A stretch of DNA of 64,000 nt from contig NC_063018.1 of assembly GCF_020509005.1 (NCBI RefSeq), positions 2,852,001 through 2,916,000 of the forward strand, read 5' to 3'. A program made the position numbers and the translations under genes. This document shows, piece after piece, positions 1 through 10,137 of this stretch (the first letter of the stretch is position 1; every line of letters starts with the position of its first letter). This DNA is from Fulvia fulva (lineage: Eukaryota > Ascomycota > Dothideomycetes > Mycosphaerellales > Mycosphaerellaceae). Under the pieces are notes generated by a model. That model saw only the letters and a list, made by a program, of their open reading frames with translations. It was not told the origin of the DNA and ran no database searches.

Positions 1-591
1 GTATTTGGCCTAGTTCGTTAGTAGCCCGGTTAAGGTGTCGAGGCCTACCGGGAGGTAGATACGTTTGCGGTTAGGTTCCCTTGTTCGTCTCTTCTACCCT
101 CTTCCTTTTACTCGGCTCGAAGCTCTTGTATACGGTAGGTCCCTCCTACTATCGTTAGAGGTACCTAGCTAGTATAGAGATCCTTACTTGTCTCGCTCGT
201 TCTTATACTACTATTCTAGCTAGGTATTGGCTTGAATACGCTAGGTGCCTTCTACCGTAGTATACGTACCTACTCTCCTTTTTTAGGCATTCCCTTCCCT
301 AGTATAGGCCTACGTAGTAAGGACACCTTAGGGTCTTCTCCCCGTATTTTAGGGCTATATAACCGTACTATTAGCATTAGAAGCATTGTAGTACCCTATA
401 GCTACTCTAATAGATCTCCGTGTCTATTCTCTCGTAGTTCTAGAATAGCCTATTATCTAGTATCTAGTTAGCTTGTTCCGCTGTCTCTACCTAAATAATA
501 AGCGATAAATACGTCTTTTCTCGGTCTACTATCTTATATAGCTATACCGCTTTCGTTAGTCGTACTCCTAGGGAGGTAGTATTAAGATATA
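1..591. repeat. RIP-degraded repeat DNA left of the copia insertion
   Basis: This stretch is saturated with CTA, TAG and TATA words and poor in CA/TG dinucleotides, the pattern left by RIP (CpA to TpA on both strands). No reading frame can be assigned with confidence. On the minus strand one frame is interrupted only by TAG and TAA, as expected for a RIP-mutated coding repeat, but I cannot name the family. The copia element interrupts it at 591, and the same kind of sequence resumes at 6042, so the two sides were probably contiguous before insertion. Confidence 0.6.
587..591 (+). repeat. Target-site duplication, left copy (ATATA)
   Basis: ATATA directly precedes the TGTTGA start of the left LTR and is repeated at 6037-6041. 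A 5-bp duplication is the length usual for copia integrases. Confidence 0.93.
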
Positions 592-809
592 TGTTGAGAA
601 TATGCAGGTCATAGGGTCAACATTAGGTGCTTAGGGGGATTAGTAATCAGGGCTTGCTAGTCAAGTCCTGAGTACAGCTGTCCCTCCTGAAACACCTACA
701 CCAACACCGGCGATACTGTATGTAGATACACGCTATCCCATTGGGTCCTTCTTCGTCTTTTGTGTGATCCGCCGTCTTCCACTGCTGCGCAACTCGTACC
801 TGTTTAACA
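592..809 (+). repeat. 5' LTR of the copia element
   Basis: This 218-bp LTR begins TGTTGA and ends TTAACA (TG...CA ends). By eye it is identical to 5819-6036 along the whole length. Confidence 0.95.
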
Positions 810-821
810 GGTTATGAGCCC
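810..821 (+). promoter_or_regulatory. Primer binding site, complementary to the tRNA-iMet anticodon loop
   Basis: The 12 bases GGTTATGAGCCC start directly after the LTR. Their reverse complement, GGGCTCATAACC, is the anticodon arm (CAT anticodon) of eukaryotic initiator tRNA-Met. Copia-type elements such as Drosophila copia and Ty5 prime from an internal, half-tRNA end of tRNA-iMet instead of its 3' CCA end, and this site fits that mode. Confidence 0.85.
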
Positions 822-1310
822 GGGTTAGCAACTCGGTGTTTCACCCTCGACAAAGTCGTATTGGAGTTATTCCTCTTCAGAACAAAAGGAAGGCAGACTG
901 GAGGCCGCACCCGCCTTGCACAGGAAGCTACAGCCGTGCTGTAGGTGCATATAAGACGTGAAAGAGCCTAGTGAGGCACTGTCAGACTCCGAGTCAGGGA
1001 GCCTGTGCCAATACCTCAGACAAGTGGGCGAGCTTACTGAGAAGAGTCGCTCTCCGGACATCGCGTTCGCATCGACTAACTGTTCATTCTGAGAGAGCCG
1101 CAGTGTCTCAGAAACCCCCTCTGCTGAGAGAGTTACGCTACAGTGTCTCAGCACCAACACGATCCTTCGACTTTCCTCCCCTTCCCGGCGGATAGCCATC
1201 CTCTCCGCCATCAACCTCGCGTTCGTTTTATCCCATTTCGATCCGATCGCGTACGACCGAATACATCCTTTTACCTGAGGGCAGCCAACCTGTCCCTCAA
1301 CTTACAAAAA

Positions 1311-4300
1311 ATGGAGAACGAGACTGGGTTTACAAGAAAGAGAGCAGCACCTGTTCTGACAAGAGAGAACCACGAAACATGGTTCAAGCTGATGAGAATA
1401 CACCTGGTATCAAAGCAGGTTGACTGGGTCCTCGAAGACATCATTACGGACATTCCCGCTGCAACCCCATCTATAGCGACACCCTCTACATCATCGGAGT
1501 CATCCCTTCCTTTAGATCAAGCGATAAGGAAGGCATCTTACAGACGGCACAATGCAACGGCCCTGTATGAGATGTACATCTGTCTGTCGACAGATGACCA
1601 AGAGATGACATACGAGATCCGGCATGCGAAGGAGTTGTGGGAATGGGCTGAAGCCAAATACAAGAGAAGACTTCTCGCTACTGGAAGAAGTTTGCTTCAG
1701 CAATACACCAATTTCGTGATGACAGAGGACCAGTCAATAGATGACGCCTGGCAGGAGCTTAGCTCAATTGCAAGGAGGGCTGTTTTAATCTCGCCTCAGT
1801 TCCAAGACATCAAGACTGAGGACAGAAAGATCCAGCAACTCTTAGCAGCTCTGCCAGACTCATTTGGCTCAATTCGCGATGCAATTGATGCCCAGGTGAA
1901 TCTCTCACCACAAGACATTCTTGCAATCCTTAGGGAGAAGCAAGAATCAATGATTCATCAAGGGACAGCCATGTTCGCTAAGAAGGGTTTCCAGGGCAAG
2001 CTCACGTGCCATCTCTGCAATGGTGACCATTTTATGAGCAAGTGCCCACACCTTTCTGCAGCTCAGCAGGCTGTTAGGAACAAGGACAAACTAGCTAGGG
2101 TTACCTACCCTGCTAAGAGACAACCGTCACCACCTCGTAGGAGGTCATCATCACCAAACCTTCGTGATGTCCTCAAGGTGATGACGGACCTTGCAAAGCA
2201 GATGAAGGAGAGCCGCAAGCCAAAGGCCTCCTCTAGTAAGAAGCCTGCAAGGGCCCGTGCGACCCAGGAAGACGCATCAGACCCTGAGATACCATCAGAA
2301 GATGATGATGTTGATGAGGTTGCCCATTCCACTGTGGAAGCCAAGGGCAAGTACCCCTCGTCCGAGTGGTTGCTTGACTCTTGTGCTTCATCACATATGA
2401 CTGACCAAGATTCACTATTCAGGACACTGAAGCCTCTTCAAAAGAGGAAGTGGATCAAGGTTGGGGGTGGCTATCTACAAGCTACACATATGGGAAGTGC
2501 AGTAATGGGTGGTCCTTCTGGAAAGCAAATTGTCTTAGAAAGTGTCTTGTTTGTTCCTGGCCTTGGAGTTAGTCTTGTTTCTTGGAATCAGTTCAGCCAA
2601 CAATTTGCTGTCCAACCACCCAGTTTCACCCTTAAATCCCTTTCTGGAAAACCTGTTGTCCAGACAAAACTGAGAGGGGGTGTTCCATTCATTCAAAGTG
2701 TTTCAGAGCAGCTTGAAGCTATGCCTCAAGCATATGCCTCTCTACAGGAGCATGACTTGAATCTGTCCAAGTTAGGTACACATTTTGAGTGTGAATTGGA
2801 ACAGGCTATGACTGCCACTGAGTCCCAGGACCAGTGGGAGCTATAGCATAGAAGATGTGCACACCTTAGCAAGGGACTGCTAAGAAACCTGCATAGAGTC
2901 ACTGACAAGAAAGATCCCATTCCTGTTCCTTCTGAACACCAGAACTGCAAGATCTGCTCCCTTGCAAACATGAGGAAGTTCAAAGGACCTGCCACAGAGA
3001 GGAAAGGAGAGAGGCTGGCCCTCATCTCTATTGACATCTGTGGGCCTTTTCAAGGGGCAGTCTCAAGACTTGGCTTCAAGTACTGGCTTGAGATTGTAGA
3101 CAACTTCTTGAGGAAGAAGTAGGTAATCCCTTTGAAGGCTAGGAGTGATGCTCCTACAGCTCTAAAGGAATGGAAGGTTCAGGTAGAGAACAGCTCAAGG
3201 TGTTTTCTATCTGCAATCCGTAGTGATGGTGCAAGGGAAATTCTTTCCTTGCTAAAACAGTGGGAGAAGGAGTTTGGCATTCAGATGGACACAACTGATG
3301 CCTACAACTCACTTCAGAATGGACCTGTGGAAAGGTCAATCCAAGCCTCTGAGAATACAGTGAGAGCTATGCTTAAGGACTCGAGTATGCCAGTTGAATT
3401 CTGGCTAGAGGCCCTTATTGCTCAAACTGTGGTCAGAAACAGACTTCCAAATGGACCAATAATAGATGGTACTACTCTTTTACTAGAAGAAGCCTTCACT
3501 GGCCAGGTACCATCAGTTGACCATTTGAGAGTCTAGGGATGTAAAGCAGTGGTCTGTGTAGACCCGAGATCCCAACCTCAAGGCTTGAGAAGTGACGAGC
3601 TCATGAATAGGGGTAAAGAAGTTGTCTTTGTTGGCTATGTGGAGGACACCACAAAGCAATGGCTCTTCTGGGAGCCTGACATGAAAGCCATCAAAACACA
3701 CGGGCAAGTTGACTGGTTTGAGAATGAGAAGGGGGGGTGATATGGATCTTGGCATCACCTTCACAAACCAGTCAAGCAGAGCCCTGAAGAGAAACCCCGT
3801 TGGAAGACCTCCTGCTCAGGTCTCCAGTTCATCAATGCAGCCACAGCAGCTCCAGGCAAAGCCTCTGTTTGTGCAACTTCCCCAACCTCCAAAAGACATT
3901 AGAGTGTACCAGAAGAGTGGAGTAGAGGGGACTCCAAGAAAAGAAAAGGAAGAGGAACTTGTTCAGGAGGATCAACCTCAACAGCCACCTCAGCTTGCAG
4001 GCAACAAGAGGTCAAGGGGGGATGAAGATGATGGCTTTGCTGAGCATGAAGCCAAGCATCATAGGGCATTGATTGCTCAGATGTTTCATCTTGATCCAAC
4101 TATGAGCTGGGTTGAGGAAATCCTGAATGATGTGGAGGGATATGCATTTGCTGCTGTTAGGCAGGCCATAGCCTACCAGCAGGAAGTGCCAATCCTAAAG
4201 TCCTATAAGGAGGCAGTGGGAGACCCCAATTGGGGACATATGTGGAAAGAGGCAATCCAGAAAGAACTTATTGCCTTAGGAAGCAACAACACCTTGGATT

Positions 4301-5784
4301 CAGTTGTACCACCAAGGGGTGCAAGCCTGGTTACATCTAAGTGGGTTTTTGATGTGAAAAGAATGATCAGTGGAGCCATTGAAGAGTTCAAGGCAAGACT
4401 GGTTGCAAGAGGGTTTTCACAGAAATATGGTGTTGACTTTGAAGAGACCTTTGCACCTACTGTTAGGCATGATACCCTTAGGGTCTTCATGGCTGTAGTA
4501 TGTGAGAGAGATCTTGAGATACACCAGGTGGATGTGAACAATGCTTTCACCGAAAGCAGCCTTCTTGAAGACATCTACATGATCCCACCCCTAGGTGTTG
4601 AAATTCCACCAAATATGGTCTTCAAGGTCCTTAGAAGCCTGTATGGACTGAAGCAAGCAGCTAGAGATTGGAACAAGCTCTGTGTTGCCAAGCTAGAACA
4701 GATTGGATCCACCTAGTCCCAGGTGGATCCATGCCTACTCATCCACAGAGGAAGAGACCTCATGGTCCTCACCTATGTGGATGACATCCCCATTGCAGCT
4801 CCAAAGCTGTCAGATGTTCAGTGGTTTAAGGCTGAGCTTGGAAAAGTGTTTAAGATTAAAGATCTTGGTGAACCTACGAAGATCCTTGGAATGAGGATTA
4901 TAAGAGACAGGTCCCAAGGCACTGTAAAGCTTGATCAAGGACACTACATCCAAACTAACCTTGCCAAGATGGGCATCTCTCCAGAGAAGGCCACACCCAC
5001 ACTCTCACCTATAGACAGCTATGAGGATCTGAGACCTTCAGCTACTATGGATGAGAGGTGCAACAAACAGGAGTACCAGGGTTGCAATGGTACCTGGATG
5101 TGGCCAATGACAATGACAAGGCCAGACCTTGCTTTCCCCCTTGGAAGAATCAGCTCATATGTTGCTGACCCTCCAAAGCAACATCTTAGAGCTTTGAAGA
5201 AACTCTCCAGGTATCTGAGATCATACCCGGACCTGGGCTTGATGTACAGAAGAGGAGGAGGTATTCTCCAGGGATACTCAGATTCTGGTTATGCTATGGA
5301 CAAGGCAGACAGAGTCTTAATCCTTGGACATATATGGTTCCTTTGTGGATCACCTATGTCCTGGATGAGTAGGAAGCAGAAGTCTGTTGCCACATCAACA
5401 ATGGAGGCTGAGTTCATGGCCATGAATGCAGCAGCCAAGCAGTCACAGTTTCTTGCTGCAGTCCTTAGGGAGATGAGGTGTCCTGACCTGGTTGGAGAGT
5501 GTTCATTCCAACCTAGGATCAAGGCAAGCAGTACTGTTGATGAGCTGAGACCCGTGGAGCTTATGGGTGACAACCAAGCAGCTTTGACCTTTGTCAAAGA
5601 TGCCCATGTCCATGACAGGTCAAAGCATATTGATGTTGCATACCACTATGTCAGGAATCTCTCGTGGCAAAGGAAGATTGCAGTGGATTACTGCCATATA
5701 AAGGACATAGTTGCTGATAGGCTGGCTAAGCCCCTCAATGGCCAGCAGTTTCAAAACTTTGTAAGGCAGCTCCAGCTTGTATAA
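1311..5784 (+). pseudogene. copia gag-pol polyprotein, interrupted
   Basis: The first in-frame ATG is at 1311. Gag (1311 to about 2150) carries a zinc knuckle C-x2-C-x3-H-x4-C near 2010-2045. The protease motif near 2370 reads LLDSCASSHM where copia proteases usually have DSG. The integrase has the HHCC region (about 2845-2960), first D in SIDICGPF, second D in RSDGARE, then E 34 residues later in GPVERS. RT shows QVDVNNAF and YVDD (near 4775), and RNase H shows GYSDSGYA, MEAEF and MGDNQAA up to 5784. Stops are TAG at 2844, 3120, 3534 and 4714; the first and third fall where copia proteins have Trp and the last where Gln is expected. A seven-G run at 3731-3737 shifts frame; six G would restore it. 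Damage is otherwise light. Confidence 0.92.
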
Positions 5785-5807
5785 GGGATTGTTTGAGACC
5801 TTCTGAC

Positions 5808-5818
5808 CTGAGTGGGAG
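5808..5818 (+). promoter_or_regulatory. Polypurine tract of the copia element
   Basis: CTGAGTGGGAG immediately precedes the right LTR. It is purine-rich and correctly placed to prime plus-strand DNA synthesis. Confidence 0.7.
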
Positions 5819-6036
5819 TGTTGAGAATATGCAGGTCATAGGGTCAACATTAGGTGCTTAGGGGGATTAGTAATCAGGGCTTGCTAGTCAAGTCCTGAGT
5901 ACAGCTGTCCCTCCTGAAACACCTACACCAACACCGGCGATACTGTATGTAGATACACGCTATCCCATTGGGTCCTTCTTCGTCTTTTGTGTGATCCGCC
6001 GTCTTCCACTGCTGCGCAACTCGTACCTGTTTAACA
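5819..6036 (+). repeat. 3' LTR of the copia element
   Basis: 218 bp, the same as 592-809 with no difference found by eye. It is followed at once by the ATATA target duplicate. Confidence 0.95.
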
Positions 6037-6041
6037 ATATA
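6037..6041 (+). repeat. Target-site duplication, right copy (ATATA)
   Basis: Matches 587-591. RIP-type sequence resumes directly after it. Confidence 0.93.
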
Positions 6042-6361
6042 GTATCTTAAAGGGAGTTAACAATTAGGAAGTGATCTAGTAGCCTAAGGCATCTACGATA
6101 ACTTAGCTTATAGGGAGATACCTTCTCTCCCCTTTAGCTTAGATAGACATCTAATATAACTAATATATTAGTTCCTAATATAGTACTATATACTCGTACT
6201 ATTAGTTAGTTAAAGATTGATCTCTTACTCTACTCCGCTACTATTAATCCGAACCTGTTTAATAAAGAAGAGATATTCTATTTTAACGATAAGGACTAGG
6301 AGGAATAGATCGAGGCTATATAGCGCCAAGATAATAAGGTATAGCGGATCGAGCGTAATCG

Positions 6362-6399
<38 letters not shown>

Positions 6400-6529
6400 A
6401 GTAAGAGAGACTAGATAATAAAGGCTAGCTATTACGCTAGTAGTAGGAGGATCTTACGATATTATAGGATTTAGATAGAGATACGGATATATCTAGATAT
6501 AGATACTTAATATTATTGCTCTAGCCCGG
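6042..6529. repeat. RIP-degraded repeat DNA right of the copia element
   Basis: AT- and TpA-rich sequence continuous in style with 1-591. It may be the upstream part of the LINE that follows or a separate repeat. No endonuclease domain can be recognised. It includes a trinucleotide run at 6362-6400. Confidence 0.55.
6362..6400 (+). repeat. (CTA/ACT)n trinucleotide microsatellite
   Basis: About 13 perfect TAC/ACT units. In RIP DNA a (CTG)n or (CAG)n array would be converted to exactly this, because every CpA becomes TpA, so it may be a converted CAG/CTG repeat. Confidence 0.85.
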
Positions 6530-8820
6530 TTAGCGACCCCGAGGCCAAGGCGCGTCTACTAGCTAGCAAGTTCTTCCCGCCCCTAGTCGAGGCTGATCTA
6601 AGCGACATAAACAGCTCTACTCCCCTAGCCCCTAGCATCGCGGTCTAATAGGAGGTGTCCGAGGGAGAAGTTGCCGCTATACTAAGGAAGTTACCGGCGA
6701 AGAAAGCCCCGGGGCCGGATAGGATCCTAAACGAGCTACTAAAGAAGTATAGAGATCAACTAGCCCTAGCAGTTATAGCGATCTTTAACGCCTACCTATA
6801 GACCGGGTACCACCCGATAGCTTTTAAACAATCGACGATAGTGGTCCTACGTAAGCCGTAGAAGGAAGACTATACGTAGGTGAAGTCGTACCGCCTAATT
6901 ACGCTCCTTAACACTCTTAGGAAGGCGCTTAAGAAGCTAGTTATAACGAGACTCTCCGAGGCGGTAGAGGAACACTCCCTACTCCCGGACACCTAGATAG
7001 GTGCGCGCCTATAGCGATCGACGCTATCCGCGATAGAACTTATCACCTCTTAGGTAAAGGCTATCTAGTATAAGAATAGGGACAAGGTGGCTTCCTTACT
7101 TAGCCTAGACATATCGGGAGCCTTCGACTACGTGTTATACCCGCGGCTACTCTATATCCTAAGGTCGAAGGGACTCCCTAAGTAGCTTGTTAACTTCGTA
7201 CGGTCCTACCTCTAAAACCGTAGTACGTCGATCCTAGTCGGCTAGTATAAAAGCCTATTATAAGCAGTCTATACTAGAATCCCGTAAGGCTTAACGCTAG
7301 TACCTATTCTATTCCTCTTCTTTATAGCGACGCTACTCCTAGCCCTAGAATCCTAGAACACCGCTACGAGCGGCTTCGTAGACGATACGAACATCCTAGC
7401 GTAGTCTTCCTTAACTAAGGAGAACTATAGGCTACTAGAAGAGAAGTATAAGATCTACGAGGACTAGGCTAGAAGGTATAGGGCTCGGTTTGCCCTAGAA
7501 AAGTACAATCTAATATACTTTACGCGCCGGCCACGGTTCTATAATATATAAGCTTCTATCTAGATATAGGGGCATACGACTAACCCGGTAAATCAGCTTA
7601 GGATCCTCGGACTATAGGTAGACCCGGCGCTACGGTAGAGGAAGTACGTATAGGCAATATTACGGAAAGCTAAACAGAATATAGCATTATACTAGAGGCT
7701 CACTACGTCTATATAGGGGGCGGACTTCCGGTAGTTACGACTTCTATATACGGCTATTATACGGCCAGTCCTTACCTATAGTAGCCAAGTGTAGTCCTTA
7801 GGCGAGAGGGCCTGCCTATCGAAGGGACTCGTCGCGCCGCTAGCGAAGATCTAAAACTAATGCCTAAGGAAGGTCACCGGGGTATATAAGTCGACACTAA
7901 CGAGGATACTTAAGTACGAGACCGCTATACCGCCGATCGACCTATATATCTAGGGACTACGGACCTCCTACTTAGGCAAGTCGGCATAGTACCTAGTATA
8001 GAAGGTCATCGCTAGTATAGTCGTAAGGGCCCGCGAATTAGTACTAGCGTATAGGGGCATTCGACCCGGAAACGAGCCGAACTACCGGGTAAGGGACGAA
8101 TAGCTAGTAACATAATAGGAAGGTAAGAAATCGTTTATAGAGCAACTATAGAAAGAGAGGTGGAACAACTAGGTTATAGGGCATAGTAGACGCCCTTAGC
8201 TAGCGGGACAACCTAAGGAATAGTTAGCTATAAAATCCGCGGTCAAGTACCCCCCGAAGCTTATCTACTACCGCCTTACGAGGGTATAGAGTAGTATAGC
8301 AACCTAACTACGAAGCGAACATATCGGCCTCTAGGGGTACCTATTATAGAGGAAGGTTCTAGGATACACGAATACTAGCTGCCCCTACGGCTATCGCTCC
8401 TAGAACGTACGGTACGTACTCCTCGTCTATCCGAGGTGGTCGCTAGGAAGGGGGGAGTAGATAGCAAAGGCGAGGAACTAGACGATTAGGGCACTTCTTA
8501 ATAACGCTAAGGACCTACGGCGCATTACGAACTAGATACTAGAGAAGGGCTAGCTAGAACAGTACCGCCTAGTAGGAGCAGTATAGGAAGAGAGGATACG
8601 ACGTAGCGCGACGAGACCGGCTAGGAGCGGGGGCTAACGGGGTAGTGATATAGACTACGTACGTTTAGAGGGAAAGCTAAACTAGACAAGGAGTAGTCGG
8701 GGGCGGGAAGGGTTTTCACCTATTCGGGTTTCCCTTTGTATATAACAATAGATATATACCTGTATAGGCCGGATAGGGTCCTAGAACAGGGGAATGACAA
8801 ATCTATCTATCTATCTATTA
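6530..8820 (+). mobile_element. Tad1-like non-LTR retrotransposon (LINE), 5'-truncated or 5' end obscured, heavily RIP-mutated
   Basis: One forward frame (codon starts at 6535, 6706, 7102, 7375 and 8380 are all in phase) runs about 2.1 kb with no frameshift. It is broken by about fifty stops, nearly all TAG with a few TAA and no TGA. Recognisable LINE reverse transcriptase blocks are KKAPGPDRI (near 6700), SLDISGAFD (near 7102, catalytic Asp), a GLTLVPILF-type block, and FVDDTNIL (near 7375, the Y/FxDD catalytic pair). The C-terminal region near 8380 retains CPYGYRS...RYVLLVYP, a relic of the C-x-C...H...C zinc motif typical of this group, with ligands changed to Tyr as RIP would do (TGC or CAC to TAC). 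No RNase H domain is evident between RT and this motif. The element seems to end in ATCTATCTATCTATTA at 8805-8820. Upstream endonuclease and ORF1 are not identifiable. Confidence 0.85.
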
Positions 8821-8862
8821 TTGCTCTTACGATAACCTAATTGAGATTAAGATTAAGAATAG

Positions 8863-8952
8863 TTATCGCTGTAATAAGCACGTAGAATAATTATCGCTAG
8901 GATAAGTACGTAGATTAAGTATCGCTACGTACAAGATTGTCAAGTTATCGCT
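8863..8952 (+). repeat. Degenerate tandem repeat, about 28-bp unit, four units
   Basis: The core TTATCGCT (or GTATCGCT) recurs at 8863, 8891, 8919 and 8945, with partly conserved spacers resembling ATAAGYACGTAGA. The spacing is 28, 28 and 26 bp. It lies just past the LINE end in AT-rich sequence and may be the tail of another degraded repeat. Confidence 0.65.
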
Positions 8953-10137
8953 ACGGGCGGGCCCTTCGCTTTGCTATTTAAGACGGCTACCGGCTCTCTA
9001 GCACTACATTTTAGTACCGTACTAAAGCATACATCCGGCATTAGAACCGAGCATCTCGAGATCTGCCCTAGATGCTGTCAACAACCGCTTCCTGGTTCCC
9101 AGTGGCTCTCTCGTGGTCCCACAGCCCGGCAATGTCTAGCTGAACGGACGTAGTCACGCCAGTACTGTCGGTTCGACAGACGAGCTTTATTACTCTGCTG
9201 CAGGAACTTCTAGATTCGTCAGTATAGATGGCAGTTTTAGACTCAATGCTGAGCTTTAGGGTCTTTCGTAGCAGAACGATTTGGCAGACCAGAACGACGA
9301 CGAACGAACGTTCGAAGGATCTTTTGATGACATCGATTGATGCCACTGGCACATGTGGCTCTCTAGTCTCGACGGCGTAACAATTAGTCTCTGCAACAGT
9401 TTGACTAGTATTCACCTTCTGTTCTATGCTGCCGACCTAAGGCCATCTGGGCCAGTGGCTGTTACATTTCATGCCTTCTTGCTGTCACAGGAGACACCTC
9501 TTCCATCTAGATGCAGGCTTACAGGACGAAGCATGCCACGAACATCGACAGTGAAGCTTATAGGTTTATCGAGCTTTACTCGAGAGCTTTCGGCAGCTGC
9601 ATATGAGCTTGATTTGCTACCACATTCTTGGTTGGACCGAGGTCGAAGACTGTAGCGCGACCGCGTGTAGGACATCGGCGATGGTGGTATGTCTCGGCGA
9701 GCCTGTACACTACTACGTGTCATTCAAGACTCATTCGCTCGCAACAGCTTCATATTGCTGCCAGAAAGTACGCAAACGGATGGTCGGCAAGGTAAGGTAT
9801 TACATTTGCCCGTCGTCTTTGAAACATGACAGGCTCGGCAGATTACCGTCTGCATTGTAGACTGCTTGGATCTCGAGATGACATTGTCACACTAGAGTGT
9901 CACATGGCTGCGGGGTTGGAGACAGCTCTGTTCCTGTAGTCGTCTAGACAATGACTTCACTCTGCATTGGTGAGCACAACTCATCTTCATTGGTTATAAA
10001 GGTCGGGGAGCTAGCGAATGCTCACGACGACGGCGCACTCTCCGAAGTCTTGCTGACATCCGGCACTGGGGATTGCTCGAGGTTCAGCAATGATCGGCGG
10101 ATACACGTCAATGTGTCACTGCAGATATCTCGGCCAA
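8953..10137. other. Intergenic region without a recognised gene
   Basis: Composition returns to normal around 8960. Short open frames exist on both strands (for example minus 9068-9415 and minus 9469-9723), but none shows a known motif, and I see no splice pattern joining them. Confidence 0.5.

Larger units (their letters stand above)
592..6036 (+). mobile_element. Ty1/copia LTR retrotransposon, full length, inactivated
   Basis: A structurally complete element: two 218-bp LTRs (592-809 and 5819-6036) that look identical base for base, flanked by the 5-bp direct repeat ATATA (587-591, 6037-6041). Internal parts are a primer binding site just after the left LTR, gag with a zinc knuckle, protease, integrase, reverse transcriptase and RNase H in the copia order (integrase before RT), and a purine-rich tract before the right LTR. 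The coding region is interrupted by four in-frame TAG codons and one frameshift in a run of seven G, so this copy cannot make its own polyprotein. Base composition is ordinary, unlike the RIP-saturated DNA on both sides, so it inserted after that DNA was mutated. Identical LTRs indicate a recent insertion. Confidence 0.96.

Noticed and set aside
232..471. 79-codon forward frame in the left repeat
   Set aside because: It lies in RIP-saturated DNA with Ser/Arg/Tyr bias and no motif; neighbouring codons in frame are full of TAG.
8863..8952. Regular short repeats considered as a CRISPR-like array
   Set aside because: Eukaryotic setting, degenerate units, and spacers that are themselves partly repeated; it is a simple tandem repeat.
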